This document shows, one piece after another, positions 52,688-61,190 of a stretch of 64,000 nt of DNA; positions within the stretch are counted from its first letter, which is position 1; every line of letters starts with the position of its first letter. Source of the stretch: an uncultured Acetatifactor sp. (lineage in GTDB: Bacteria > Bacillota > Clostridia > Lachnospirales > Lachnospiraceae); assembly GCA_910577035.1 (NCBI GenBank), contig CAJTKW010000015.1, positions 9,888 to 73,887 of the forward strand, written 5' to 3'. Position numbers and translations under genes: made by a program. Below the pieces are notes generated by a model that did not search any database, had not been told where the DNA came from, and was given only the letters and a program-made list of their open reading frames with translations.

Positions 52688-53629
52688 TCATTCCTGCTGA
52701 TTCTCATTCCCCTGATTTGCCATCTCGCAGAGCTCTGCCAGCATCCTGGGTAAATCTGTCTCCATACTTTCATCCGTAAACTGGCAGGTACCTACCTTGC
52801 GGTGTCCGCCGCCGTTATACTTTAACATCAGGCTGCCCACGTCCACATTGCAGGTCTTGTTGAGAATACTGTAACCCACCGCTGCGGAACAGCCCATGCC
52901 TCCCCGTCCGCTGACAATCCACGCGGAGACATTCTGCTCAGGATACATGCTGTAGATCATGAAACGGTTGCCGGTGTAAATGGGATCCACACCCCTTAAA
53001 TCGGTAATAATAACCTTTCCCTCTGTCCTGGTATACTTTCGCACCATCTCCTTAAACTTCTTCGTCTGCTCCTGGTATACCTCGATACGCTCCTGCACAT
53101 CCGGCAGGGCCAGAATCTCTTCCGTGGTCATGGTACGGCACGCTTCCATCAGCTTCTCCATCAACTGGTAGTTGGAGATGGTAAACTGTCTCCATCTGCC
53201 AAGGCCGGTTCTGGGATCCATCAGAAAGCCTATCAGAATCCATCCTTCCGGCTTCATGATCTCACTGAAGGTCAGATTTCCGGAATCCACCTTGTCCACT
53301 GCCTCCATCAGCTCATCAAACTGGGGGAAACGCTCCCTTCCCCCGTAATATTCATAAATAATCCGGGCACAGGACGGTGTAATTCTGCTCTCCCCCTTGT
53401 ATTTCCCCTGCAGCTGAAGCCGCTCATGCTCACTGGAATGATGGTCAAACCAGAGCCCGCAGCCCTCTACATACGGCACGTTCGCCAGACAGTCATTTTC
53501 ATTTATCTCAACCAGACCGTCCTGCAGATCCTTGGGATGGGCAAATTTCCAACTGTCAATGATTCCCATCTCCAATAGCAGTGCGCCACAGGCAAGGCCG
53601 TCAAAATCCGAACGTGTTACCAGTCTCAT
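52688..53629 (-). CDS. DHH family phosphoesterase
   Basis: A 313-residue cytoplasmic protein of the DHH superfamily. The metal-binding motifs are 'RSDFDGLACG' (Asp8, Asp10) and 'WFDHHSSEH' in the N-terminal DHH domain. The C-terminal DHHA1 domain ends in 'YNGGGHRKVGTCQF', the substrate-phosphate GGGH motif. Relatives include NrnA/RecJ-like nucleases, exopolyphosphatase-like enzymes and cyclic dinucleotide hydrolases; the exact substrate cannot be told. AGGAGG precedes the start at 53629, and a promoter lies at 53666-53694. Confidence 0.88.
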   Translation of the reverse strand: MRLVTRSDFDGLACGALLLEMGIIDSWKFAHPKDLQDGLVEINENDCLANVPYVEGCGLWFDHHSSEHERLQLQGKYKGESRITPSCARIIYEYYGGRERFPQFDELMEAVDKVDSGNLTFSEIMKPEGWILIGFLMDPRTGLGRWRQFTISNYQLMEKLMEACRTMTTEEILALPDVQERIEVYQEQTKKFKEMVRKYTRTEGKVIITDLRGVDPIYTGNRFMIYSMYPEQNVSAWIVSGRGGMGCSAAVGYSILNKTCNVDVGSLMLKYNGGGHRKVGTCQFTDESMETDLPRMLAELCEMANQGNENQQE

Positions 53630-53665
53630 GATACTGTCCTCCTATAAAAAGCTTCTTTACTTTTT

Positions 53666-53694
53666 ATTATAACTCTGTCTGCGGAAAATGGAAA
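53666..53694 (-). promoter_or_regulatory. promoter of the DHH phosphoesterase gene
   Basis: TTTCCA (53694-53689) and a perfect TATAAT (53671-53666) are separated by 17 bases. Confidence 0.55.
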
Positions 53695-53717
53695 TACAAA
53701 ATAGAAAAACTTTCCCC

Positions 53718-54239
53718 TCAGGAATTTAAAACACAATCCATCTCATACCACTGCTCCCCGCCCCAGGTGGAAGCCGATATACCCCGGCTGCAAAATCCCA
53801 TCTTTTCGTACATTTTAACTTTGGCTTCCAGGCAGGTCAAAATCAGGCTTCCCCGGCCCCGGCCCCTCTGCCTTCTCTGGTATTCCTCCATCAGCTCTCT
53901 GGCCAGCCCAAGCCCTCTGTACTGCGGCAGAACCACCACCCCCAGTATCAAGACATTTTTACCCTCCGGTGTATGCAGGCCTGCGTCTTCAAAAAAGGCA
54001 TCCCGAAAAGAGACCTCATCCGTAGCCAGACCGTTAATAAAGCCTGCCAGGCTGCCCGTTTCTTTCTCCGCTGCCACCAGGAACAGCTCCGACGCCACCG
54101 CCACCCTGGCCTTCATCTGGGCCGGCGCGCATGCTTCATTGGCCGGGAAGCAGATACGTTCCAGCTCCGCCGCTTCCTCCGCCTCTTCCGGGCGGACCTC
54201 CCTTATTTCAAACCTCTCGTTAGTCCTTATATCCGACAT
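53718..54239 (-). CDS. GNAT acetyltransferase
   Basis: A 173-residue GCN5-related N-acetyltransferase. 'FEIREVRPEEAEEAAELERICFP' is the first strand and helix, 'LILGVVVLPQYRGLGLARELM' holds the acetyl-CoA pyrophosphate loop (QYRGLG), and 'LTCLEAKVKMYEKMGF' is the final strand-helix. The acceptor is unknown. The start at 54239 has GGAAGGAG upstream and lies inside the end of the XRE regulator gene, overlapping it by 20 bases. The two are translationally coupled and probably functionally linked. Confidence 0.88.
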   Translation of the reverse strand: MSDIRTNERFEIREVRPEEAEEAAELERICFPANEACAPAQMKARVAVASELFLVAAEKETGSLAGFINGLATDEVSFRDAFFEDAGLHTPEGKNVLILGVVVLPQYRGLGLARELMEEYQRRQRGRGRGSLILTCLEAKVKMYEKMGFCSRGISASTWGGEQWYEMDCVLNS

Positions 54240-55332
54240 TTTGTTCTCCTTCCTTTCCAGCATTTTCTTCCAGGCTCTCCTCCAGCCTGCCCACCAGGGC
54301 CTGAAACCGTTCCTGCCCCCGCAGCGGCTCGAAACAGGCATCCTTTTTCAGCCCCTGCAGGATCACCTGTCGGAACTCCCTGCTCCACTTAAGCTTTTCC
54401 GGCGTCGGCGCGATCTCCGGAGCAAACAGGAGCGGATTGGGGGGCTCCTGCTGCCTGGTCAGCCGGTCTGCCAGTTCTTCCAGGTAATCCAGGGCCCTGC
54501 CGGTATCTCCTTCTTTCAGGTAAGCCTCCGCCAGCACGCTGCCTGCAAGGCCGCCGCCCACATGAAAGCTTTCGTCCAGCCGCTGCAGCACATGGTATAC
54601 CTCCAGCTTTTTCTCCTGCTCCAGATCTATTCCTTCCCCCAGCATACTCATCAGGCAGCTCTGCACTTTGCCCACCAGATTATACAGCTCTCTCTGTACC
54701 GTTCCCAGAGCCTTGTCCCGCTCTCCCCTTTTCAGATAAAGCCGCACCCACAACGGCGTAAAGTCCCCTGTATTGGCTGGGTTCTCCTTCAGCAATTCTT
54801 CTGCCCTGTCCAGATCATTTTCGGCCAGTGCCAAAGATGCCAGCATGGATACCGCAAAAAGAATAAGGCCCGGATGCCTGCTGTCATGCACCTGCTGACA
54901 AAGCTCCTTTTTTCGCTTTGTCCAGCGAGCCTTATCTTCTTTGCCGCACGCGGAATCACTGATTTCAAAAAAAGTAAGCGCTGACACGGCACTGAACTTC
55001 AGAGAGACATTAGAGGGATAGCGGCGGAGAAGTTTGTTCAGCTGCTCCTCTGCTTCCGGTATACAGCCCCGTCCCGCCTTCCCGATTATTTCCGTCATAT
55101 ACTGCCCCAGCGCTTCTTCCGACAATTCCTCCTCGAAAGCCAGCAGCGAATCTACATCCGTATCAAGTACCCGGGCCAGAGGGCACAGCAGGGTAATATC
55201 CGGATAAGAGCTGTCTGTCTCCCACTTACTCACCGCAGGAGCAGAAATCCCCAGCGCTGCTGCCAGCTGCTCCTGCGTCATGCCTTTGGCCTTCCGCCGC
55301 TCCACGATCCTTCCGCCAATCTTCAAATCCAT
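54220..55332 (-). CDS. XRE-family regulator with helical-repeat C-terminus
   Basis: A 370-residue protein. Residues 1-65 are a Cro/CI-type helix-turn-helix ('GRIVERRKAKGMTQEQLAAALGISAPAVSKWE'). Residues about 75-340 are a string of amphipathic helices ('AEEQLNKLLRRYPSN', 'DLDRAEELLKEN', 'GDTGRALDYLEELADRL') like TPR repeats, a layout found in regulators that sense a peptide or partner protein. The start at 55332 is nine bases after AGGAGG; a GTG two codons earlier is too close. The 5' region contains 44-bp tandem repeats. It overlaps a GNAT gene. Confidence 0.88.
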   Translation of the reverse strand: MDLKIGGRIVERRKAKGMTQEQLAAALGISAPAVSKWETDSSYPDITLLCPLARVLDTDVDSLLAFEEELSEEALGQYMTEIIGKAGRGCIPEAEEQLNKLLRRYPSNVSLKFSAVSALTFFEISDSACGKEDKARWTKRKKELCQQVHDSRHPGLILFAVSMLASLALAENDLDRAEELLKENPANTGDFTPLWVRLYLKRGERDKALGTVQRELYNLVGKVQSCLMSMLGEGIDLEQEKKLEVYHVLQRLDESFHVGGGLAGSVLAEAYLKEGDTGRALDYLEELADRLTRQQEPPNPLLFAPEIAPTPEKLKWSREFRQVILQGLKKDACFEPLRGQERFQALVGRLEESLEENAGKEGEQNVGYKD

Positions 55333-55349
55333 ATGCACTTACCTCCTGA

Positions 55350-55463
55350 ATTCTGCTTCGCATATCCTGCCATTCATACGTGCTCACACCACGATTCTGC
55401 TTCGCATATCCTGCCATTCATTCGTGCTCACACCACGATTCTGCTTCGCATATCCTGCCATTA
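55350..55463. repeat. 44-bp tandem repeats upstream of the XRE regulator
   Basis: Copies begin at 55350, 55394 and 55438 with an exact 44-base period; the third is cut short after 26 bases. The first two differ at about one position. Each unit contains GTGCTCACACCAC, an imperfect inverted repeat. The array lies within 18 bases of the regulator's start codon, so it occupies the promoter or leader of that gene. Not a CRISPR: there are no distinct spacers. Confidence 0.88.
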
Positions 55464-55587
55464 TGCCGCATCAGAGCTGCGGTTCTTCCTTTTTCGGCCG
55501 GTAAATACAGTATAGACTCTGCCAGACGTCTGCACAACGGAGAGAAAGTTAAGCGGCAGGCAGTTTTTCTTAACCTGCAGGAAAGCT

Positions 55588-55613
55588 GCAGCTGTCGTGT
55601 TACCGACAGCTGC
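55588..55613 (-). terminator. hairpin after the GNAT gene
   Basis: GCAGCTGTCG and CGACAGCTGC form a perfect 10-bp stem with a 6-base loop, a few bases after the stop codon at 55618. The tail AGCTTTCC is only weakly U-rich. Confidence 0.5.
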
Positions 55614-55617
55614 CATT

Positions 55618-56136
55618 TCAGGAAATCTCCATCTCATATTCCATGGAACGCATTTTCATGCTTCCGTCCAGTTTTTCAAACTCCCCGTATCCCGTAAAAT
55701 GCAGTCCGCACTTTTTCATCACATTTCCCGAAGCAAGATTTGGCTCGCAATGTGACGATACAAATTTCCTGGCACCGAAGTGTGCACGGGCATACTCTAT
55801 CATCGCCCGAACCGCCTCGGTGGCATACCCCATACCCCAGCAGTCATACCGGAAATTATAACCAAAGCCCCAGCGGTCTCTCACTGAATGATATCCTATA
55901 TCACCGCTGCCGATCAGCTTTCCGTCCGCAATGCGCTCAAAGCCAAAGTTATAATTTTCCGCCTCCTGTTCTACAAAAGCAAGCCATTTCCTCACCTGCT
56001 CCACATCCGTATAGGTAGTGTAAACCATATATCGCGATACTCTCTCGTCACCCACCCATGCAAACACGTCTTCCGCGTCGGCAGCCTTAAGCGGGCGCAG
56101 CAACAGACGTTCTGTCCTTATCTGAATATTATGCAC
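55618..56136 (-). CDS. GNAT acetyltransferase, RimJ/RimL type
   Basis: A 172-residue acetyltransferase. The opening 'IRTERLLLRPLKAADAEDVFAW' is typical of RimJ/RimL-like enzymes, and 'YDCWGMGYATEAVRAMIEYA' carries the acetyl-CoA loop. 'SHCEPNLASGNVMKKCGL' is the usual SxNxxSxxVxxKxGF-like segment. The target could be a protein N-terminus, an amine or an antibiotic; sequence alone does not decide. The gene appears monocistronic. Confidence 0.9.
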   Translation of the reverse strand: MHNIQIRTERLLLRPLKAADAEDVFAWVGDERVSRYMVYTTYTDVEQVRKWLAFVEQEAENYNFGFERIADGKLIGSGDIGYHSVRDRWGFGYNFRYDCWGMGYATEAVRAMIEYARAHFGARKFVSSHCEPNLASGNVMKKCGLHFTGYGEFEKLDGSMKMRSMEYEMEIS

Positions 56137-56219
56137 GGTTGTTCCCCCTCCGCCGGTCCTGCAGACACGCTTTTTACTACCCCTCTGCCCTGCTTTGATT
56201 ACTGTCTGTACGCCCCGGT

Positions 56220-56642
56220 TTACTGTTCACTGCTCATATACTTATCCAGCAGCTTTTCAACAAACGGAACCTTAATGCCCTTCATGCCAAGTGCCATAAA
56301 TCCCATTACCAGCAGGAGTATTTCCTTTGCAAGGGAAATGATATACTGGCACAGGCTCGTCAGGTTCGCGGGAACCTTCAGATATACATCATCGTCAAAC
56401 CAACGGACAATCACATTCAGTATACTCACAACATCATCGATCCAGCCCACTGCAATGCTCAATACCCCAAACAATAAGACAACGCCGATCATTCTTGCCG
56501 CCTGGCGCTTCACCCATTCATTCTCCTCTGCAATCAGCACGTACCCCGCAAGCAATACTGCCGGAATGAAGCTGAACGCCCCCAGAAAATACAGCGCCGC
56601 CCCCACCAGTGCGATGGAAATTCCCAGTTTTGTTTTTAACAT
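56220..56642 (-). CDS. small membrane protein, unknown
   Basis: A 140-residue protein with about four hydrophobic helices: 'LGISIALVGAALYFLGAF', 'IPAVLLAGYVLIA', 'MIGVVLLFGVLSIAVGWI' and 'IISLAKEILLLVMGFMALGM'. An aspartate-rich loop lies between the third and fourth. No family is recognised. The start at 56642 follows GAGAGGAGAAAGAG; a frame extending to 56669 has no ribosome binding site. Confidence 0.7.
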   Translation of the reverse strand: MLKTKLGISIALVGAALYFLGAFSFIPAVLLAGYVLIAEENEWVKRQAARMIGVVLLFGVLSIAVGWIDDVVSILNVIVRWFDDDVYLKVPANLTSLCQYIISLAKEILLLVMGFMALGMKGIKVPFVEKLLDKYMSSEQ

Positions 56643-56830
56643 CTCTTTCTCCTCTCTGTTATGCCACAATGGTATCCTGGCTTTGTAACCCCTATTATAG
56701 CCTGAAACTCTTTCTCTTTCAACTGAATTATGTCACCATGCCCCACAGTTTTCCTCGATGCTCATATAAGCACACTGCCGGCAGCTTCTCAAACACAATT
56801 TCCCGTGATCCGTCGTCCTCTGTAAGAATT

Positions 56831-57403
56831 TCATTGCCGATCCGGAGCAGATGTGAAGCCCATTAAGCTGATTTTACAAATATTTCTGCAACTGCGGATA
56901 TTCCCGGGCATGCGCCCGTACATAGCATCTTTTAATTCCGCAATTTCACTGAGCTCATCATCCGTCAGCTTTTCCCTCACAACAAGCTCCTTGTACCTCT
57001 CAAACTTTTCCTTCAAAGTATCGGACAACTTATCAACACCAAAATATCCCTCCACAACACCGTCATAAGGCACGTCATTTAAGCCATGCTCTACCAGGGT
57101 GTGATTTTCCAAATCATAAATCACAGCATTCTCAATACTGTTTAATATAAACGGAGAATGTGATGTCACAATCCATTGTATATTAGGAAAAACAGTTGTC
57201 AGCAGCAGCATAATATTTTTCTGCAGTTCCAGATGCAGATGCGTCTCAATTTCGTCTATTATTACAATTCCCGGAAGATTGAAATCAAAAGAGCGATGGG
57301 TCTGACTCTGCATCCGCATTATAATATCCAGTACAATGTCCAGTACCGCCTGATAGCCACTGGACAATGTGTTGAAATCAAAGGGCTCCTTTCCCTGCTG
57401 CAC
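56831..57403 (-). pseudogene. 5'-truncated AAA (AAA15/OLD-like) ATPase
   Basis: The frame encodes only the C-terminal half of an SMC-like AAA ATPase. The signature region ('NTLSSGYQAVL'), Walker B ('PGIVIIDEIETHLH') and the switch ('QWIVTSHSPFIL') are present. The N-terminal Walker A half is missing, because the frame begins directly after the methyltransferase stop codon. The last 20 residues also leave the family. The fragment is probably a non-functional remnant cut off by rearrangement at 57404. Intact relatives are often in anti-phage or plasmid-maintenance loci. Confidence 0.75.
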
Positions 57404-58291
57404 CTAAGGCTTCCTCCCGCTGATCAGCACCGTGGTGGCGATACGGAACTCCCAGCTTTTTTCTCCATTTTCGTATTGCGCAAGCCTCCTGTCATATCTG
57501 CGATGAATCATATCCACCAGGGTTTGATACTCGCTTTTGCTGATCCCGTCGGGAGCCATCCTGTACGCTTTCTCCGCACTGCAAAGCTCCGTAATTCTGT
57601 CATCGTTGATCTGCGCCCGCGCCGTTTCCCCGTCAATATTATCGCAATCCGGCGCATAGTTTACCACGGCCATGGCATCAATGGAAAGATCCTGAAAGCC
57701 CTGCGCCGCAAGGCAGGCGAAATACTTTTCCGGCCGGTTCTCATACCGCTTAATCTGACTGTTGGGATTTTCGGATGCCGCTGCCCATACCTTGTCGAAC
57801 AATTCCTTTTCTTCACAGTCTTCCGTAGGAATCCACTCCTCAGGTTTTGCCCCTCTGTTATAAACGTCCATCACGATCATCCGGCCGCCCGGCTTCAGCA
57901 CCCGATATTGTTCCCCTGCAAATTTTTGAGGGTCACAGAAATTCATAACCGTATGAGAATAACAGGCGTCAAACACCTCGCTCTCAAAGGGCAGCTCTGT
58001 CGCATCTCCCGCCACAAAGCTGCATGGGAGCTTCAGCTCTTCAGCCTTTTTCTTCGCATACTCGATATGCCCCAGATCAAAATCCAGGCCGGTTATCTCT
58101 GCATCCGGAAGCTGCTTCTTTAGCAGATGGCAAAGAAGGCCTCCCGCACACCCCACCTCTAGGATCTTCATCCCATTGCACAGCTGCATGGCATCAATCC
58201 ATTTATCAATGTTTCCCTGGTGAAACTTTAATGCCCGGGATGAATAGAGCTCTTCCGTCTTTTGTACATATTGTGACCAATAAGTATTCAT
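57404..58291 (-). CDS. class I SAM-dependent methyltransferase
   Basis: A 295-residue methyltransferase. SAM-binding motif I is 'MKILEVGCAGGLLC', motif II the acidic 'ITGLDFDLGHI', then 'FVAGDATELPF' and 'VLKPGGRMIVMDVYN'. The C-terminal third is substrate-specific and unassigned. The start at 58291 has GAGG six bases upstream; an ATG 12 codons earlier (58327) has GAGGA only three bases away and remains possible. Its stop codon abuts the truncated AAA ATPase frame, so this gene or its insertion marks a rearrangement boundary. Confidence 0.85.
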   Translation of the reverse strand: MNTYWSQYVQKTEELYSSRALKFHQGNIDKWIDAMQLCNGMKILEVGCAGGLLCHLLKKQLPDAEITGLDFDLGHIEYAKKKAEELKLPCSFVAGDATELPFESEVFDACYSHTVMNFCDPQKFAGEQYRVLKPGGRMIVMDVYNRGAKPEEWIPTEDCEEKELFDKVWAAASENPNSQIKRYENRPEKYFACLAAQGFQDLSIDAMAVVNYAPDCDNIDGETARAQINDDRITELCSAEKAYRMAPDGISKSEYQTLVDMIHRRYDRRLAQYENGEKSWEFRIATTVLISGRKP

Positions 58292-58774
58292 CTTTAACCT
58301 CTGCAACAGATTATCCAAATATAGCATATATCCTCAAATATTCATGAAAATTCCATGTATCTCATTATACAACAGATCCTTGTTCTTTGCAAAAAGTTCT
58401 GCAAAACCGTGGGCATGATTGCCAGCGCGTCATTCCCCGCTAAAAGGGATGCAATAATATCTTCCTGCCCTTTTCGAAAGGTATCCTATCCAAAATATGT
58501 CTTCAAAATATTTTTCATCTGTTATAACCTTCGCGTTCCCGGCTTTATCCTTCAAGTCCCCTGCCTCGTCCCACCTGCGCGGAAACTATCATACTGCTTC
58601 CGCTGTATCCTGAGCATCTTTTGCTTTGCCTTGACATTTTGGTGGAAACCGTGCACAATAAGTCCGTACGGAGGCGGTCAGAAAATCTGTACACCTGCAG
58701 AGATTGTGCGCCGCTCCAGGTCATTACCTCCACCCCTGCCGGAGGACGGGGATATTTCATTGAGGAGAAGACAT
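58292..58774. other. intergenic region between divergent genes, with promoter for the LytTR system
   Basis: About 480 bases without a supportable gene. On the plus strand TTGACA (58631-58636) and CACAAT (58654-58659) are 17 bases apart and would drive the response regulator. A perfect 10-bp palindrome TCCGTACGGA lies at 58663-58672, at the likely transcription start, and could be an operator. Nothing else was recognised between 58330 and 58620. Confidence 0.45.
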
Positions 58775-59464
58775 ATGCAGATACTGATATGTGATGACGA
58801 ACCACAGATATTGTCAAATATTGCGAAAAATGTGAAAGCCTGTCTGCCGGAGAGTGATGTCCGGGCTTTTTCTTCCGGCCGGGAGCTTCTTTCCTGTCTG
58901 GCGGCAGAATCCTGCGACATCCTGATGCTTGACATTGACATGCCGGATATAAGCGGGTTGGAAATAGCCAGGAATCTTGAGCCGGGAGAGAAACGCCCGC
59001 TCCTCGTGTTCGTGACCAGCCACGACGAGCTGGTCTATGACAGCTTTCAATACCACCCCTTCGCGTTCCTGCGCAAAAGCCGTCTGAACCTGGAGCTTGC
59101 GGCTGCGCTGGCAGATTGTGTACAGGAGCTGTCACATCGGGAAAGGCATTTCTGTTTTCGGACAGAAGGCAGGCGGATATGCCTTTTTCTCTCCGATATT
59201 TTATACTTTGAAGCCGATGGCAACTACCTGAAGCTGTTTGCGGGAACAGGGCAGTATCGTTTTCGAAGCACCATTGCCTCTGTGGAGAATACCTTTAAGA
59301 ACTGCGGTTTTATCCGCATCCACAAGGGTTTTCTCGTCAACCAGGCAGCCGTCAGGCTTTTGGGCACAGAGCAGGCAGAGCTCTCCGACGGCACGGTGCT
59401 TCCCATCGGACAAAGCTATGCAAAAACGGCAAGAGAACATCTGCTGAGGTATATGAGGACATGA
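58775..59464 (+). CDS. LytTR-family response regulator
   Basis: A 229-residue regulator. The receiver domain (1-115) has the acidic pocket 'CDDEP' and phospho-acceptor Asp53 ('LMLDIDMPD'), with 'FVTSHDELVYDSF' and 'FLRKS' completing the site. The LytTR DNA-binding domain (125-229) reads 'DILYFEADGNYLKLF', 'GFIRIHKGFLVN' and 'LPIGQSYAK'. The start at 58775 follows GAGGAG; an upstream extension of the frame is not coding-like. It overlaps the kinase gene by four bases (ATGA) and probably controls the ABC export genes that follow. Confidence 0.92.
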   Translation: MQILICDDEPQILSNIAKNVKACLPESDVRAFSSGRELLSCLAAESCDILMLDIDMPDISGLEIARNLEPGEKRPLLVFVTSHDELVYDSFQYHPFAFLRKSRLNLELAAALADCVQELSHRERHFCFRTEGRRICLFLSDILYFEADGNYLKLFAGTGQYRFRSTIASVENTFKNCGFIRIHKGFLVNQAAVRLLGTEQAELSDGTVLPIGQSYAKTAREHLLRYMRT

Positions 59465-60183
59465 GACAATACCGTCAATTACAAAAGGAACTGGCTGCGC
59501 AGGAGCAAAAGTACCTGCGGATACTGGCACAAAAATCCGAATTAGAATACCGGCTTGCCATGCAGCAGGAAGAGGTGGCATACTCCCGGAAACAGGAAAG
59601 CGATATTCGCTCCCTCCATCAGGGGGCACGCCAGTTAAAGCATGATATGAGAAACCACCTCATGGTACTTGCCTCTTATTTAAACAGCGGCGACTTTGAG
59701 GCTGCAAAAACGTATACCTCAGAGATACTGGACAAGCTGAATACAATGCACAGCTATGTGGAAACCGGAAATTCCCTGTTAAATCATATCCTGAATGAGA
59801 AGCTGGAGCTTGCCAGGAGCTATAAAATAGCGGTCAGGGCGGAGATCGAACCCCTTTCTTTCTCCAGGATGCGCAGCATAGACTTTTCCGCATTGCTTAC
59901 CAATCTGTTGGATAATGCCATCGAAGCAAGCAGGGACGAGCCTGACAGGGAATTGCTGCTCCATATATTTGAAGAACGGGGATATGACGGTATCAGTGTC
60001 AAAAATAAAATCGGAAAATCCGTATTAGCAGAGAACCCCGGGCTGCATTCCACAAAGAAAGACAGAGAGCTTCATGGAATGGGCATTGCGCAGATCAGGG
60101 AAATTGCGGCCTCCTATGACGGTATCTGCGACTTCTATGAGAAGGACGGCTTCTTCTGCTCCCGGGTGTTTATCCCACAATAA
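59461..60183 (+). CDS. soluble GHKL sensor histidine kinase
   Basis: A 240-residue kinase of the AgrC/NatK branch. An N-terminal coiled coil (residues 1-50) leads to the phospho-acceptor His61 ('QLKHDMRNHL') and then a GHKL ATPase with N-box 'LLTNLLDNAIEAS' and G-box 'GMGIAQIREIA'. Relatives normally begin with a five- to seven-helix membrane sensor; none is present here, so the kinase must take its signal from the cytoplasm or from a partner protein. Partner of the LytTR regulator, translationally coupled. Confidence 0.9.
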   Translation: MRQYRQLQKELAAQEQKYLRILAQKSELEYRLAMQQEEVAYSRKQESDIRSLHQGARQLKHDMRNHLMVLASYLNSGDFEAAKTYTSEILDKLNTMHSYVETGNSLLNHILNEKLELARSYKIAVRAEIEPLSFSRMRSIDFSALLTNLLDNAIEASRDEPDRELLLHIFEERGYDGISVKNKIGKSVLAENPGLHSTKKDRELHGMGIAQIREIAASYDGICDFYEKDGFFCSRVFIPQ

Positions 60184-60199
60184 GTATCGTTTATCCCAT

Positions 60200-60234
60200 C
60201 CCCCTTGCATGAACCAGATGCAGGGGGTATTTTG
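60200..60234 (+). terminator. hairpin with U-tract between kinase and ABC genes
   Basis: CCCCCTTGCAT and ATGCAGGGGG pair with one bulged base and are followed by TATTTTGT, 17 bases after the kinase stop. It could separate the two-component genes from the exporter genes or attenuate read-through. Confidence 0.65.
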
Positions 60235-60251
60235 TAAATGAGGAATGACCC

Positions 60252-61136
60252 ATGATTTTTTTCGAGCATGTCAGCAAATTTATTTTGACTGACGTCAGCA
60301 TTCATATTCCGCAGAAAACCGCCGTGGGGCTGATCGGTCCCTCCGGCTGCGGCAAAACGACCTTTTTAAAGCTGGCCTGCGGCCTGCTGCAGCCTGCTGA
60401 GGGATGTATTCACACCATGAGGCTGATCCCCGAAAGGAACAGGCGGAAACTGGGAACTACCAGCGGAGCCCTCTTTTCTGATATTCCATTTTTCCGGGAA
60501 GAGGAGACGGTGGAAAGTAATTTTCAGAATCTGAAAATCATTCACCGGATGAAAGGGGAGCTTTTTACCAGGGAATATACCACACTGGCAGAAAAGCTGG
60601 GCTTTGACGCTTTTGCAAAGGAGACGGTGAAACAGCTTTCTCTGGGTCAGAGACACCGGGCGGAGCTGGGCGCCCTTCTTCTCACACGCCCTAAGCTCCT
60701 GCTGCTGGACGATGTGGCGGAAGGCCTGGACCAGACAGCCAAAGATCATTTGAGGGAGCTTTTGATACAGCGGCAGGCAGAGGGAGCCACCCTTGTAATA
60801 AGCTCCCATAATATGGAAGAAATTTCCGCCGTCTGTGACAGAATCGCCCTTTTAGACCAGGGAAGCCTGCGATATTATGGGGACAGGGAGCTTTTATTAA
60901 AGCGCTTTGCCCCTGTGGAAGTGATGGAAATCTGCTTTTCCGGAAATCTGCCGGATCTGGAGGACCTGCCGTTAGCGCACTGTTCCCTGGAGCAAAATAA
61001 GCTGAAGCTGACCTATAACTCCAATTACGTCACTTCCGCAGAGCTGCTCCGCCATATTCTGGCGCAGACCACGGTTACGGCAGTGACCACGCATAAATCA
61101 GGGCTTTCGGATGCGATTTGCAGAAACCAAATATAA
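60252..61136 (+). CDS. ABC transporter ATPase with atypical Walker B
   Basis: A 294-residue ATPase with Walker A 'GPSGCGKTT', signature 'LSLGQRHR' and a His switch 'VISSHNMEEIS'. Walker B reads 'LLLLDDVAEGLD', so the catalytic Glu after the Asp is replaced by Asp, which usually weakens hydrolysis. The C-terminal 80 residues are family-typical for exporters. It has no permease of its own nearby except the two genes further down, which already have an ATPase. It may form a heterodimeric ATPase with that protein or act as a regulatory subunit. Confidence 0.88.
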   Translation: MIFFEHVSKFILTDVSIHIPQKTAVGLIGPSGCGKTTFLKLACGLLQPAEGCIHTMRLIPERNRRKLGTTSGALFSDIPFFREEETVESNFQNLKIIHRMKGELFTREYTTLAEKLGFDAFAKETVKQLSLGQRHRAELGALLLTRPKLLLLDDVAEGLDQTAKDHLRELLIQRQAEGATLVISSHNMEEISAVCDRIALLDQGSLRYYGDRELLLKRFAPVEVMEICFSGNLPDLEDLPLAHCSLEQNKLKLTYNSNYVTSAELLRHILAQTTVTAVTTHKSGLSDAICRNQI

Positions 61137-61138
61137 AG

Positions 61139-61172
61139 CGGTATCCTGACGGGCGATGCGGATACCGATTTT
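61139..61172 (+). terminator. hairpin with short U-tract between the two ATPase genes
   Basis: CGGTATCC and GGATACCG form a perfect 8-bp stem, followed by ATTTT, three bases after the first ATPase stop. Probably partial termination or mRNA processing. Confidence 0.5.
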
Positions 61173-61190
61173 AAGACAGAGGTGAAAAGT

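Noticed and set aside
55350..55463. CRISPR-like array
   Set aside because: The units are contiguous 44-bp tandem repeats without unique spacers, and no cas genes are present in the window.
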